Shown here: in pieces, positions 22,701 to 33,300 of the stretch | How the letters are laid out: each line of letters begins with the position of its first letter | Numbering within the stretch: the first letter of the stretch is position 1 | Assembly (NCBI RefSeq): GCF_022539315.1 | Contig: NC_066313.1 | Location: 24,031,059-24,095,058, forward strand | DNA: 64,000 nt | Direction of reading: 5' to 3' | DNA from: Serinus canaria | Taxonomy: Eukaryota > Chordata > Aves > Passeriformes > Fringillidae | Translations under genes and position numbers: made by a program | Notes under the pieces: generated by a model | Seen by the model: only the letters and a program-made list of their open reading frames with translations | Told to the model about the DNA's origin: nothing | Databases searched by the model: none

Positions 22701-25700
22701 GATCCTGTAACCAGGACAGTGCTGCCCACTCAACCCTCCTCAGGCAGCACAGAACTGGCAGGGCCCAGGCATGACTTGCTCCCAGCTGACATCACCTGCA
22801 AAAATGCATCTCTGTAACAGCCCCTGTAACCACCCTTCCCTGAGGACAAGAGAACATCAGCTCCTTTGGAATTCTTAAAATTGGACCAAAGAATACATAT
22901 AATAGGAATGGTCAAGAGGAAAAGACGTTGTGCTGGTCTCAACAAAAAACCTTAATTAAAATAGAAGAGTTTTCCCAACCTTATCTTCAAAAATTCAATA
23001 TATTAGTCTTCTGTCTAAAAGAATCCAAAACTGAGCTGTAGTTTATGTAGCTAAACATAAGGTACTGGATCTCCAAAGGCACATGGCTGCTGAGACTACT
23101 GCACACTGCATCACAATAGAAAATAGCATCCTAGAAGAAAAATAATTCCCCTCACCCCACACCAGGAAACTAATAAAACTCCAAAACCAAAAACCAGAAA
23201 AAAAAAAAAAAAAAAGAACCCACCACCTCCCTTAAAAAACACCCCAAAACCAACATTAAAAAAAAAATCCACAAAACACAAACCAACCCACATTTCTGCC
23301 CAGGACATTTTGTGTAAATACAGAACATGGATGGGTCCAGTTTTCTGTACCTCATCTGGGCAACATGTCTCAGTATGCTCACCTCAGCTGCAGCAAAACA
23401 CTGAGGTCACCTAACTAGGATTGGTATCAGCTCAGTTCAAGTATCATTCTTGAGCTCAGAATCTGAATTCCTTCAGACATGCCTTGGAAGCAGAGCATTA
23501 CTAACCCCACTTCATGGATGCATAAACAGGCAGTGACACAGAAAAAGTATTACTTATAAATTCAAGTTGAATTATCAAATTCAAGCATTACAGTGAAATA
23601 CTCTGCAAGGCACTGCAAGTGCTCCAAAATCCTGTCACACGCCTAGTACATATGTATTTGTTCCAGTTTTCACTAAATGACTGGAAAGTGAATGTTATTC
23701 TGTGTCAGTATTGACACATCCCACTTCTTTCTCATATATTTAACAAAGGAAATGCAGAAGCCAAGCAGAGCTTTACTTCAAAGTACTTTGAGATCAGCTT
23801 TTGAAAAGCCCACTTCTAATCAATATTTAGAGTGATGTGACATGAACTGAACCTTGAAAAAAACAAGTTCAATGAAAACACTTTTAGTCATTGAATTCAC
23901 CAAGCTCAGGAGCCTTTTCTCCCTGAGGTGGACTGAACTTGACCTTTCACTTTGAACTATTTATATCACATGAGCACTTAGGGGACTCATTTAAGAATCA
24001 GAATGATCCTGTGTTATACACTGTTTAGTCAAATAATTAAAGGACAGCCCTATGCCTTGGCAAATTCCCACACTTGAGCTCTCAATATCAGACATTACCT
24101 CTTCAACAGCAGAAGTTAGTGGCAAGTTCTGTTACAGTAAGATCACACCCACAAATCACAGGATCAGGAAACTTGCAAATGTGTATTTAGCTTTGCCAGA
24201 AGTTCTCTGCACAATCTAGGCACATTGCTATCCTCTCGAAATGCCCCTTAATTCAACTCCAGAAACAAGAACAATGACAATGATCATTTATGCAGGTGAC
24301 CACAGGGCTGACTGCAGAGGTGTCTTGTCCAGTTCTGTACTCCAAAGAAGTGAAGTGTTACCACCAGAAACCTTGTATCATGAGGAAGGGTAGATACCAG
24401 CACACAGCTCCATCAGAAGAGGAACATTATCAGTAACAAGGCATTTCCCTGTTGGTATTCTTTCCATATTCCCTGTTTCCTACCTGTATCCAGTATTGTT
24501 CCTGCCAACTACAAGGTGCTTTGGTTGTGTGTCACACATGTAAATGTTAAAGTCATTTTCTGGCACCAGATCCACATCATGGAAAATGAAACAGTCCCAG
24601 TTTGCTTCCTTTAGGGCCTCTAGGTATCCTACATTCAGCAGTTTGGCTCGATTAAATTTGGTGTTGCCAGCCTGTGGAAAAGAATAGGAGAAAACAACTC
24701 TGAAGAAGGTGCCACAGCTTTTGAACCAGAGCTGCTCCTGGGCATTTGTTCTGATTGCATGGCTTGCAATCACACCCGTGTGGCTTTTCCAGCACCTCGG
24801 GAGCAGCAACTGCACAGAGTGCCTCGTCACACTGGGCACAGCATTGGAGTGGCTAATAGTGCAAAGTGTTTCTCCAGCCTCCATCCATCACAACCACACC
24901 CAGCCAGGGTCAGGAAAGTCTGTGCTTAGCTGGGCACCACAAGTGTGACTGCTCCATGGCTTAACCGCCCTTCTGTCCCAGTCCTGGAATTCCCATCAGG
25001 CACCACAACATAACAAGTACCAATCTAGAATCTGATGTTCCGTACAGCTGTGTCAGGAAGGCTCATGGAAGTTTTTTTTAAAAAAAGCAAAACCAAACCA
25101 AACCCCCATATTAATCCCATGCTAATTAGTCTCTAGATGTCAGATCCCTTGCCATGAACTATTAATGCCTGTCCCCTCAGCTTGGAGGACAGCAATGCTG
25201 AAAGAGCTCCCTGTATTTCCTCTGCCAAGTGGCAGAGTGAGAGTGAAAAGCAGGTCTCCTCATTTTACCTCCCACCTATAACCTGATGATGCTGTTGCAG
25301 GGAATGTGCTCCTAGCACAGAGCTTCACCTTTTTACTAGTCTTCATCATTTGCTTTTCCTCTAAGTTACTTAGTATTCACTTTTGAAAAATCTAATTTTT
25401 CACCTCTGAGGTGCAAGTATATCCACACACACCTGGCAGTTTTGTAAGCTTATCATGTCAACATTTAGTTTGGAACAAGACATGTGCTTATCTGGCTATT
25501 TTCATTTTTTACCTGTCTCCACACACTGTACCAGTCTGCAGAAGGCTTTCTGCTCTTGAGGACAAAGAGAGGATAGAGAAGATGTACCTCAAGTTCCCAC
25601 TTAGGAGCCAGAGGGCCAACCCCAGCCCTCCCAGACACAGACAGGACAGTCATTTTCCTAAGCAAGAAACCTGTGTACTTGAAAGAATAATAATTTAAAA

Positions 25701-28700
25701 AAATGTTTTCCAGAGAAACTGCTTGGAATTCTAGCAAATTTTCTAGAAGGTGCCTGGACAGAAAGAGGGTCCATGGAAAATGAGAAAGAAGCTGGCCTCC
25801 CCAGGCTGAGAGAAGGTGAGCTGTAGGGAAAAGCTGTTGTATACAAAGCCTGTTTTATTGTTCTAAAAAGTAACACTTTGTTAACTAAAACAACCATCTG
25901 CTCTGGAATGAATAAGATTTATGGGATTATGACTCCATACTCGCAGTCTGAAAAATACAATACAGTGCCCATTCTGAGAAATTATGAGATGGATAATCAA
26001 TTGCATCCATCCTCTGGAGAGAAATTTTCCAGTAAAAAGTTTAGATACAATTCACCCAAAAGCAAGATGTCAAATTTCTGAAGGGGGCAGGGGTTGTGTA
26101 GGTTTTTTTTCCTTAAAATGTCCCATATATAAAAATACCCATGAGACAGTCTCCTCCTGAGGATGAAAATAGAGGTTGGTACATTTGGAGAACATCACTT
26201 GTGTCGAGTATCAAACCCACCTTAGTTCTGGACAGCCTCTTCCATCTGCTTAAGTTATGTTTTCCTCATCAGTGCAAGCCACCACAACAGCCAAATGCCA
26301 GCTGGCATGGCTTTCCAGGAAGGGCAGTTTGCCATGTCAGACCACATACTCAACAAACAGCAAAATTTACTCATCCTTTATCGAGGACAGAATTGTCTCC
26401 CTTTGCTTCTATGGAAGAACAACACTGACCACAAGACAATCTTATGTTGGGAAAAAAGTTATTCACTCTTTAGGGATTACAAACTCACATTGTTTTGAGT
26501 GCAGCACTCATGTATACACACGTTTAGAGAAGCACGACTTTAGACATGCTAAAAGCAGCCCACAGAGAAGAAATCTAGAGTAAGCCCTCCAGTGGCTCAC
26601 AGAAAAAAATACAAAAGGCCCATTTAATCTACTTCCAAAGTAGAGTGTGTATTGTCTTTCCTCAAAAGAGACTTAGAACAACTAATGACATCACAAATCA
26701 AGAGAGAAAATGGATTTGCCCCAGAAGAGTTTTGTTAGACCCACCTTTCAGTTTTTTGGCATGCCTATCTACATGGAAAAGCTACGTGAAAGCTTCCAAC
26801 CTTTCAAGCACAATCTCTGATGGAACAAGTTCAGACTTGACCCTGCTGCGCTCATCAGACAAAACTTCCATACTTTTGGATTACTTTTTGCTAACATGAC
26901 AACAGGAGTTTTCCACTTCACATATTTTAATAAATTAAAAAGATATGCCATTCTCCCAGTAATTTATTGCTAACCACTGCTTCCTGCTAGAATGAGCCAG
27001 TAAATGTATGATTATAGTACATATTAATGCAGAAAAAAAGCCCTCATTTTTCCACTCTAGAGGCCATATGATGACTCTAAACAATGAAAGAACAATTCGT
27101 TCCAAGAAAAAATATCATGCCATGACTTTTATTGCTGTTCTGCAGTTGAGCAGAAGCATAAGAGTGGAAGCTTTCACCTAGAAAGCACTGTCTCATGGTG
27201 ATTAATTGACTCTAAGCTCTTTAATCAGGAGGGAAGAGAAACTGTATTAATTTATCACCTTTTTCTTCTGCTGTCTCAAATGACTTTTTGGAGCCAAAGC
27301 AAAACATCTAAGTAAACAACAGTAAAAGAAAGCAAACATAACAGAAGATCAAGGAAAAGACAACATATTACAAAAGAAAAATATATCATGCTTTTAGCAG
27401 CACATGCAATTAGCACATAAGCACCTTGATGAAAGACAATGTGGCACATGTCTGCTTAAGTTTTAGCCACTGAAACAGCCTTGCTAAAAAAAATGCAAAT
27501 AAAGAAATTAATAAATCTTTCAGGAACCAAGTGCTGTTCCATGATGACTACTTCCCACCATGATGACTACTTCCCACTGTACTTGCTGGGCAAATAAAGC
27601 AGCTACAAGCAGCAGCTGTCGTGTTCAGTTTGAGAAAGCAAAAGTAAAACCACATGGTACACACAACTTACTAAGCACAAGAGCCTGATGGGAGAGAAGG
27701 GCTACAGACAAACTGGGGCCTTCTATCCAAACGACTCCAAATGCCAAGATAGGCCAGCCTAGTTACATGTGTGGATACTACAAGAGAAGTCAGTTACATT
27801 AGCAGCACGAAAGATGCTTACCTTGCATGCTAACTCGGACTGAGAAATTAGCACCAGTTAAAGACACTGCCAATACTCCCCAGCCCTGAGATCCAGGAAT
27901 GCCACCAGCAGTGGCTGCAGGCAGTATTGCATCCCTCAGCATGCAAAACTGTTGGATGCAGGCTTGGAGGACTGATGTCAGACAGCAGAGGCAGCAGAAG
28001 CCTCTCCTCAGGCTGCAGGGCACAGCCAGCACCCTCACCCAAACAGCTCTGCATAGCTGCCTCACCTGGTGGATGACATAGATGCCATAATCCAGCTGCT
28101 GCCTTTGCAGGAAGGGGTGGAGGTGCTGCAGGAGGTACAGCAGATGCTTCTCCCGGTTGCGGTGTGGGATAAGGATGGCCACGTGCTGCAGGGCTGAGCA
28201 CTCCACAGGGTGGTACCGGCCCTTGGCTACCTGAGGGTTCTCCTTTTGCACCTCTTCCAGTGTAACAGATGGTTTGAAGGAGAGTTTGCTGGCACCTCCT
28301 GTAAGAGAAGCACAAGAACCTTTCCTGAGTCATTTCAGGTTGTGGCTGGTCCAGTCACGTTATGAGGCACTGTGTAACCAGTGTAAGAAACCCAGGTTCA
28401 AGTCCCAACTGGCTTCCCTACACTTCCAAGAGAAAAGTAGCACTACAAGGATTCTATGCAGGCAGTGGAAGGAGAGGATGTCAAGCATGTTAGTTGCTTA
28501 AACTGACTGTGAAGTAGTGGCAATAAAATAAAAATATTTTTTAAAAACGCAAGAGAAGTTCTAAGCTACTACAGAAGGATTGGCCAGGAATGACTGCCAG
28601 GGCAAAGCAAAGGAGAAGAAAGTGGAAAGAGACACAGGACTGTGGCTGTAAGAAATCATTGGTACCTAAAGCACAAAAAAGCACAGCAGGCTTAAGGCTA

Positions 28701-30143
28701 GAAATTAATAAGATAAAACATACCAAGGCTTTCTGTAGGCAAATGAAATATTCATCCCTTCTCTTGCACTGAGCTATAATCCCAGTTCCTCTGAACTCAG
28801 CAAGCCCATGAAAAAGTACAATACAGGCAACTGTGATGGCTACAGTCATTGGTGCATTTACTTAATCAAATGTGTCTTGGGGTCAGGGTGTGCAGGGAGA
28901 CAAAGGTTTTTGTACTACATCAAGGAAGAAGGAAGAGTCTAGCTTCCCAAACAAATCCCTAATCAGGTTCACAATAAGGAAGAGAAAGAAGATAATGACA
29001 TGATACTGATAATGAAGATAATAACATGATAATGATGCAAAGCAGGAGCACCAAGCCAAGAAAAATAGAATAATAAAAACGCCCAAACCAAAAAAACAGT
29101 CACCCATTTGAACCTTCATCATAATTAGTACTAACTCCAACAGAGTTGTGAAGTCCTTCAAAAGTTAATACAGACACATAAAAGCATATTTAATAATGAA
29201 AAGACAAAAAACTGAGGAAAGATGAAAATACTTGTGGTTAAGACAAAAATAATTTAATTTTTTTTAAAGAAAAAAAAATTTTTTTTAATAAAAAGATGCA
29301 CACATAAGCAAGGGAAAAAGAAAAATTCCTTTGTTAATCCCCATCAGCAGGAAGCATTGGCCACATCCAGGGAAGGGATTCAGTACATACAGCAGTTGTT
29401 GGGAAGACAAATGCTGCCACCATGATCATCCCTCCTTCCTCCTTTCCCCAGGCTTTTACTGCTGAGCAAGATGAATGGCACAGTCACAGGGTAGGGAATA
29501 CCCCTGCAGTCAGCTGGGGTCAGCACTCTGGGCTGTGCTTACTCCCAGCCTCCTGCCCACCCCCACTGGATTTTAGGGGGCCAAGACTGACAGAGACAAA
29601 GCCTCGCCAGACTGCAAACACTGTACAGAGTCGGCAAGTTACTGCTGTGTTACCAAAGCTGTTTTATCAACAAATGCAGAGCACAGCACCAGCTGCTCTC
29701 CCAGCCAGACCCAGCATGGGCACTGGGTGGCACAAGACACTCCCTCACCCAGGAGTGCTTCCTGCAACTGGTTGTATTGGTTTCACAGGAAAGAAATCCA
29801 ACTGGAATATGGCTAGAAGTCAGCAGCACTACAGTGCTCACTTGTCAGAGAGGAGAGGAAAACACCATCACTTACGCAGGTTTGGAGACAGAGCTGGGCA
29901 GGGATCCTGAAATGACTCCACCATGGGAACATCTGCAGTGGATTCAATCTTCTCTTCCTTTTGACTGTGCTCCAGGCTAGTTACCTTCCTGAAAAACTCC
30001 ACCATGCTCTTAGCTTTAGGAATTTCCTGTCTGGTGTCCACTAAGTAACTGAATGTGGTCCATAGCACCATCACAAATAAAGTCACAAGCACCAACACTT
30101 TGAACTTATAGAAGAGGTTAAAAACATTCCAGCCCAAGGCCAT
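16633..30143 (-). CDS. B4GALT4: Beta-1,4-galactosyltransferase 4
   Basis: Six coding exons on the - strand: 30143-29876, 28298-28066, 24671-24484, 19763-19641, 17306-17202, 16774-16633. All junctions are GT-AG and in phase, giving 352 aa (human 344). Golgi type II membrane enzyme that transfers galactose from UDP-Gal to terminal GlcNAc; the family member is known to favour 6-sulfated GlcNAc, as in keratan sulfate. Membrane anchor at about residues 13-34 ([15 protein letters not shown]), then the B4GALT4-specific stem QEIPKAK. UDP strip PHRNR (134-138), FNRAKLLN (173-180), DVD (199-201), WGWGGEDDD (259-267) and the metal ligands Met291 and His294 are all intact. It ends LYINITVDF plus a short tail (SVQPKVS) that differs from the human end. 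The start at 30143 is the first in-frame ATG and aligns with the human start. All hallmarks suggest an active enzyme. Confidence 0.96.
17202..17306 (-). CDS. B4GALT4: B4GALT4 coding exon 5
   Basis: 105 nt. Encodes [19 protein letters not shown], then [16 protein letters not shown]. The metal-ligand pair Met291 and His294 and the RDxGNE motif are intact. Acceptor TTGCTTCTTGCAG, donor GTGGGT. Confidence 0.95.
17307..19640 (-). other. B4GALT4 intron 4
   Basis: 2.3 kb intron. A (TA)n-like stretch lies near 19141-19156. The open frames at about 18065-18490 on both strands resemble no known protein and no transposon family was recognised. Confidence 0.65.
19641..19763 (-). CDS. B4GALT4: B4GALT4 coding exon 4
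   Basis: 123 nt. Encodes [20 protein letters not shown], then [20 protein letters not shown]. The catalytic loop Trp261 and catalytic Asp265 are present. Acceptor GTGCGTCTAG is unusually weak in pyrimidines; donor GTAAGC. Confidence 0.95.
20690..21790 (-). repeat. CR1 LINE copy, antisense, about 1.1 kb
   Basis: Long CR1 3' portion lying antisense in B4GALT4 intron 3. Recognisable blocks: AAGGGACCCCTGGAGATCAC, CTCCAAGGATGGAGACTCCA, GGGAGACAGTGCTGAAAGCC and AGAAGGCTATCAGGTTGGTC. The LINE 3' end is at the low coordinate. Because the host gene is on the - strand, this copy is in sense with B4GALT4. Confidence 0.9.
22140..22712 (+). repeat. CR1 LINE copy, sense, about 0.57 kb
   Basis: CR1 3' end on the + strand. 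Blocks include GGCCACATCTGGAGTGCTGT, GGAGAGGGTCCAGCAGAGGC and the terminal signature TTGGACTGGATGATTCCCAG with AGGTCCCTTCCAACCCCAT. It is inverted relative to the copy at 20690-21790. Confidence 0.93.
23165..23290. repeat. A/C-rich low-complexity tract with A18
   Basis: Contains A18 at 23198-23215 inside an A- and C-rich stretch (CCAAAACCAAAAACCAG, AAACACCCCAAAACC). On the - strand it is T/G-rich. The hydrophobic open frames on that strand come from this composition. Confidence 0.8.
24484..24671 (-). CDS. B4GALT4: B4GALT4 coding exon 3
   Basis: 188 nt. Encodes [20 protein letters not shown], then [20 protein letters not shown] and [20 protein letters not shown]. It carries the DVD motif and both cysteines of the family disulphide. 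Acceptor TATTCTTTTCCACAG, donor GTAGGA. Confidence 0.96.
24672..28065 (-). other. B4GALT4 intron 2
   Basis: 3.4 kb intron. Only a small tandem duplication (27540-27577) was recognised; no gene or transposon family was seen in the rest. Confidence 0.65.
27540..27577. repeat. Exact tandem duplication, 19 bp x 2
   Basis: CATGATGACTACTTCCCAC occurs twice in direct succession (27540-27558 and 27559-27577) in B4GALT4 intron 2. Confidence 0.95.
28066..28298 (-). CDS. B4GALT4: B4GALT4 coding exon 2
   Basis: 233 nt. Encodes [20 protein letters not shown], then [13 protein letters not shown], then [20 protein letters not shown] and [18 protein letters not shown]. The UDP-contacting PHRNR strip is conserved. 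Acceptor CTTCTCTTACAG, donor GTGAGG. Confidence 0.96.
29876..30143 (-). CDS. B4GALT4: B4GALT4 coding exon 1
   Basis: 268 coding nt (residues 1-89 plus one base): [15 protein letters not shown] tail, membrane anchor, and stem ending PCPALSPNL. Donor GTAAGT at 29875. The + strand frame of 162 codons over 29422-29910 is a chance antisense frame. Confidence 0.93.
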
Positions 30144-30356
30144 GGCTTTCCCTGATCCACAAACAGCTTCCTCTGCTCTGATGCTGAGGCAGGTCACTGC
30201 ATATCCAGCGGGGATGAAACCACAGCTATCAGTAAGAACATCACAGTACGGAAGTAAAGCTGGAGGTAGGGAGGGCTACCACACTTCCTGCAGTTTTGAA
30301 ATTCATGGAGCCATGGTATTGTTTGCTCTTCAAATGTCACAAAATATGACTTCAAT
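30144..30356 (-). other. Probable 5' UTR part of the first coding exon of B4GALT4
   Basis: A strong acceptor (C/T-rich tract, then GTGGTCCAG on the - strand) sits at 30357, so the exon probably spans 30356-29876. Short upstream ATG frames lie in it, for example ATG CAG TGA starting at 30202 and ATG GCT CCA TGA starting at 30314. The acceptor choice is by eye. Confidence 0.5.
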
Positions 30357-33300
30357 CTGGACCACAAAAAAAGAAAAAAGGACAGAGAAAATTAGTTTCT
30401 ACCAGTTCCACTGCTACACTTTCACAGATTCCATGAAAATAGGCTATGACAATACACAAAAGGAACAGCAGGTATGAACAATGGGTCAAAAACCAAGACC
30501 ATGATCTTTGGTGTTAGTTCAGCCATAAACCAGCTGCATGATTTTATGAAAATCACTCTCCTGTTTTCTTCTTCTCTCTCAATCTTTCTTTTTTTTTCAG
30601 ATCAGAAAGTGCAACCACTATCCCATGTTACCTCTGTGTACACTGCCTGGCAATACACAGGTTTTATTACTTCTGTTCCTACCAAAATTAACAACAGCTG
30701 CAAAGCAAGAGATTCTGCTGGCTATGAGTAAAGCCCTTCCAAAATGAAAACCACATGAATCTCTGTAGAAATAAACTGTTTTCTTCTGAAAGACAGTATT
30801 ATTGATGTTACGTTGCTCTGCACAATGCAGAGTAAAACAACACTAACTGGTATCAGAAATCATTGTTCTTTATCTGCTGCCAGTCAGTACCACCTTTTGG
30901 GTCTTTGTCCAGTATTCCTCCTCTCACACACTTGGGGGAGGAAAATCTTCCTGCTTTTTAAGGGAAAGGTTCAGTTTTTCAAAAGTGTTATGTCTGTAAG
31001 GAGCCAATCCTTTATTCCCCCTCCTCCTGCCCTCCTTCAAGGGCTCCATTTTCATCCAGCCTTTCACTGCCATCATACTATAGTTACCACCCTACTTCTT
31101 TTGGCTGTTATCATTTCATAGCAAAGAAATGATGAAATTTTAATGAAAGAGAGTTCTGATATAGAAAACACACAAGAAAACTGCAGCCTCTGAGAAGAAC
31201 AAGGACTGAGGCTAAGTGAAGCAAAGGCAGTGATTAAAGACAATGCACATGAAACAGGCTAGATCAAAGAGAAGAAACATAAAAACATGAAAAAGGTTAT
31301 TTTATACCAGCCTCTAAAGTACATGAGACCCTGGGGAGATATCACAGGCACAAGGAGTACAGTAACTCCATATTTCCATTAGTTTAGGCCTTGTGTCTTC
31401 TGGAGAATTTTGCTGATCAGTGGAAATGTATATGGGAGCCTGACCCAGGACTACCAAGATGAACTCCCAAGCTTTTAGGGTTCACTGGGAATTACCAGCT
31501 GCTGTCCTTCCTGGCAGGCACTTCATGGAAAAGCCAATCTGCTCTCCCCACTCACATGCAACACATAGCAATGCTCTAAGAAAAGAGACTCCAATAAAAG
31601 ACTAAATGTCCACCCTTCCCCACCAGTTTACACCCTGCAATAGTTGCACACGGAAATCAGGGATAAACTCTATGAATCATCTGAGAACAGTGTGAAACTC
31701 ATGGGTAATAATAGCCTGTAACTAACAAATCAACGACCTTAGAATTTGCTTATCTAAACTCTACCTACAAGTTTCTATGGAATAATCTAGATTGCTGCCT
31801 TTCAGCTACTATGCAGTATTCATCAGGTGAAGCACTTCCCCCAAAGGCTACAGTTTCCTCCATAATAAACCAAAGGTCTCACAAGGAAGGAATTTCCTTC
31901 TCCATCACCTAATCCAAGTGCACCCCAAATTAATCTGGGCTGAAAAGGACAACATGAAAGTTAAAAAACTGAACTTAACATGCAGTGAACAACTATCAAA
32001 AGGTGTTTATTATATTCACAGCTTCCCACTTTCCCAGAAATGGACTACAATCTTTAAAAAGAGTTAAAACAGTTGCTCAGCAGTGGTACTCAGATTAGTG
32101 CAAATGGGCTGTCCCCCATAATAAATTATTTTGTCCATAAACAAAGCTAAAAACTAACTAACTGTGGGAAAAGACATAAAGAAAAACCAGGAGGCAGTCA
32201 GTATTAATCAGAAGAAGTAGCTTCTGAAATATTTTGTAGTTTTTGTTAAAATATCAGGAAGAACATGCAGGTGTAAAATTGCTAAGGTACTAGGATCTTA
32301 AAATTATGGACCTAAACTATGAACTTACTGCACCAACCTTATTTCTACTTTCCTCCACTCCTATTCCAAATCTCACACATGAATTTCTTTTGTCAGCTTT
32401 GCAAGATTCTATAAGTAGTTGCTACTAAAAGTTCACGTTACTTGTCTAAGACAAATCTTCACACTATTCTACTGTCAGTGTGAATAATTTCCTGTAATAA
32501 CTAAACTCACATCTCCATTGGCTTCTATGGCAGCAACAGAATGCTGCTCCTGCTTAAAATACACTTGAGCAGGGCAGCATAAATATGCACACGATTAGTC
32601 ACCCTCAGCTCATCACAACTCTCATGCAAAGGGGCAATAATTCACGTTTCAGAAACCTACAGCTTGATTTTTTGCTGTTATCTACAGAGAATTCAGCAAG
32701 TATTTCAAAACGCAGACACACAAAGGTATTTTGGTATTTTAAATGGAAAAACACAGATTAATCAATTGACACACCAGTTTACCTTCCATTATTACTTCAG
32801 AGGTTAAAAGGTTGTTTGCCTGGCTTTTTTCCCCTGAAACATGAGAATGGCATGTGCACAGAAAGGCAAACATGATTCTACCAACAGAGAAGGAAGAACT
32901 GTGGAAGAACAGATCTTATGAATGAAGATGACAGCTAAGAGCTGTCACTTTTATGACTCCTGCCAAAGACTGAAATCTTGGGAACTTAAGAGGACAATAA
33001 CTGAGACTAAAAGGACAAGCAAGAAGTTAAGCCTCAATAAGAATCTGCCTGTCAGAGAAACAAAAAACCTTGGCCATTGCCCCTCTGGAGGGTGTTGTGT
33101 TACCATTTCACAATAAGGACTCTTCAGTTAAAAAAGTCATCTTTCACCAGCAAGGCTAAAGTACCTTGGTTGCCAAGTCAGGCAGCTAACCCAGAGTCAA
33201 GAAGCCCAGAGCTTGGACCTTGTTAAAGAAAAAGTTAGGCTCAGGGCCTGCTGCTAAAAAGCCATACTTGGAGAAGTGGTATAAAAGCCAGAGCTACAAT

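Noticed and set aside
22140..22817. Open frames within the CR1 copies
   Set aside because: They fall in LINE 3' sequence, are short and broken, and do not represent host genes.
28346..28430. tRNA-like B-box (GGTTCAAGTCCC) near B4GALT4 exon 2
   Set aside because: The T-stem does not pair beyond two bases and no cloverleaf forms around it; probably chance or a very old SINE relic.
29422..29910. 162-codon + strand open frame over B4GALT4 coding exon 1
   Set aside because: Antisense shadow of a real exon plus flanking intron, with no known similarity.
30144..30197. N-terminal extension of B4GALT4 upstream of 30143
   Set aside because: The upstream frame begins with GTG, not ATG; the ATG at 30143 is the first in-frame one and aligns with the human start.
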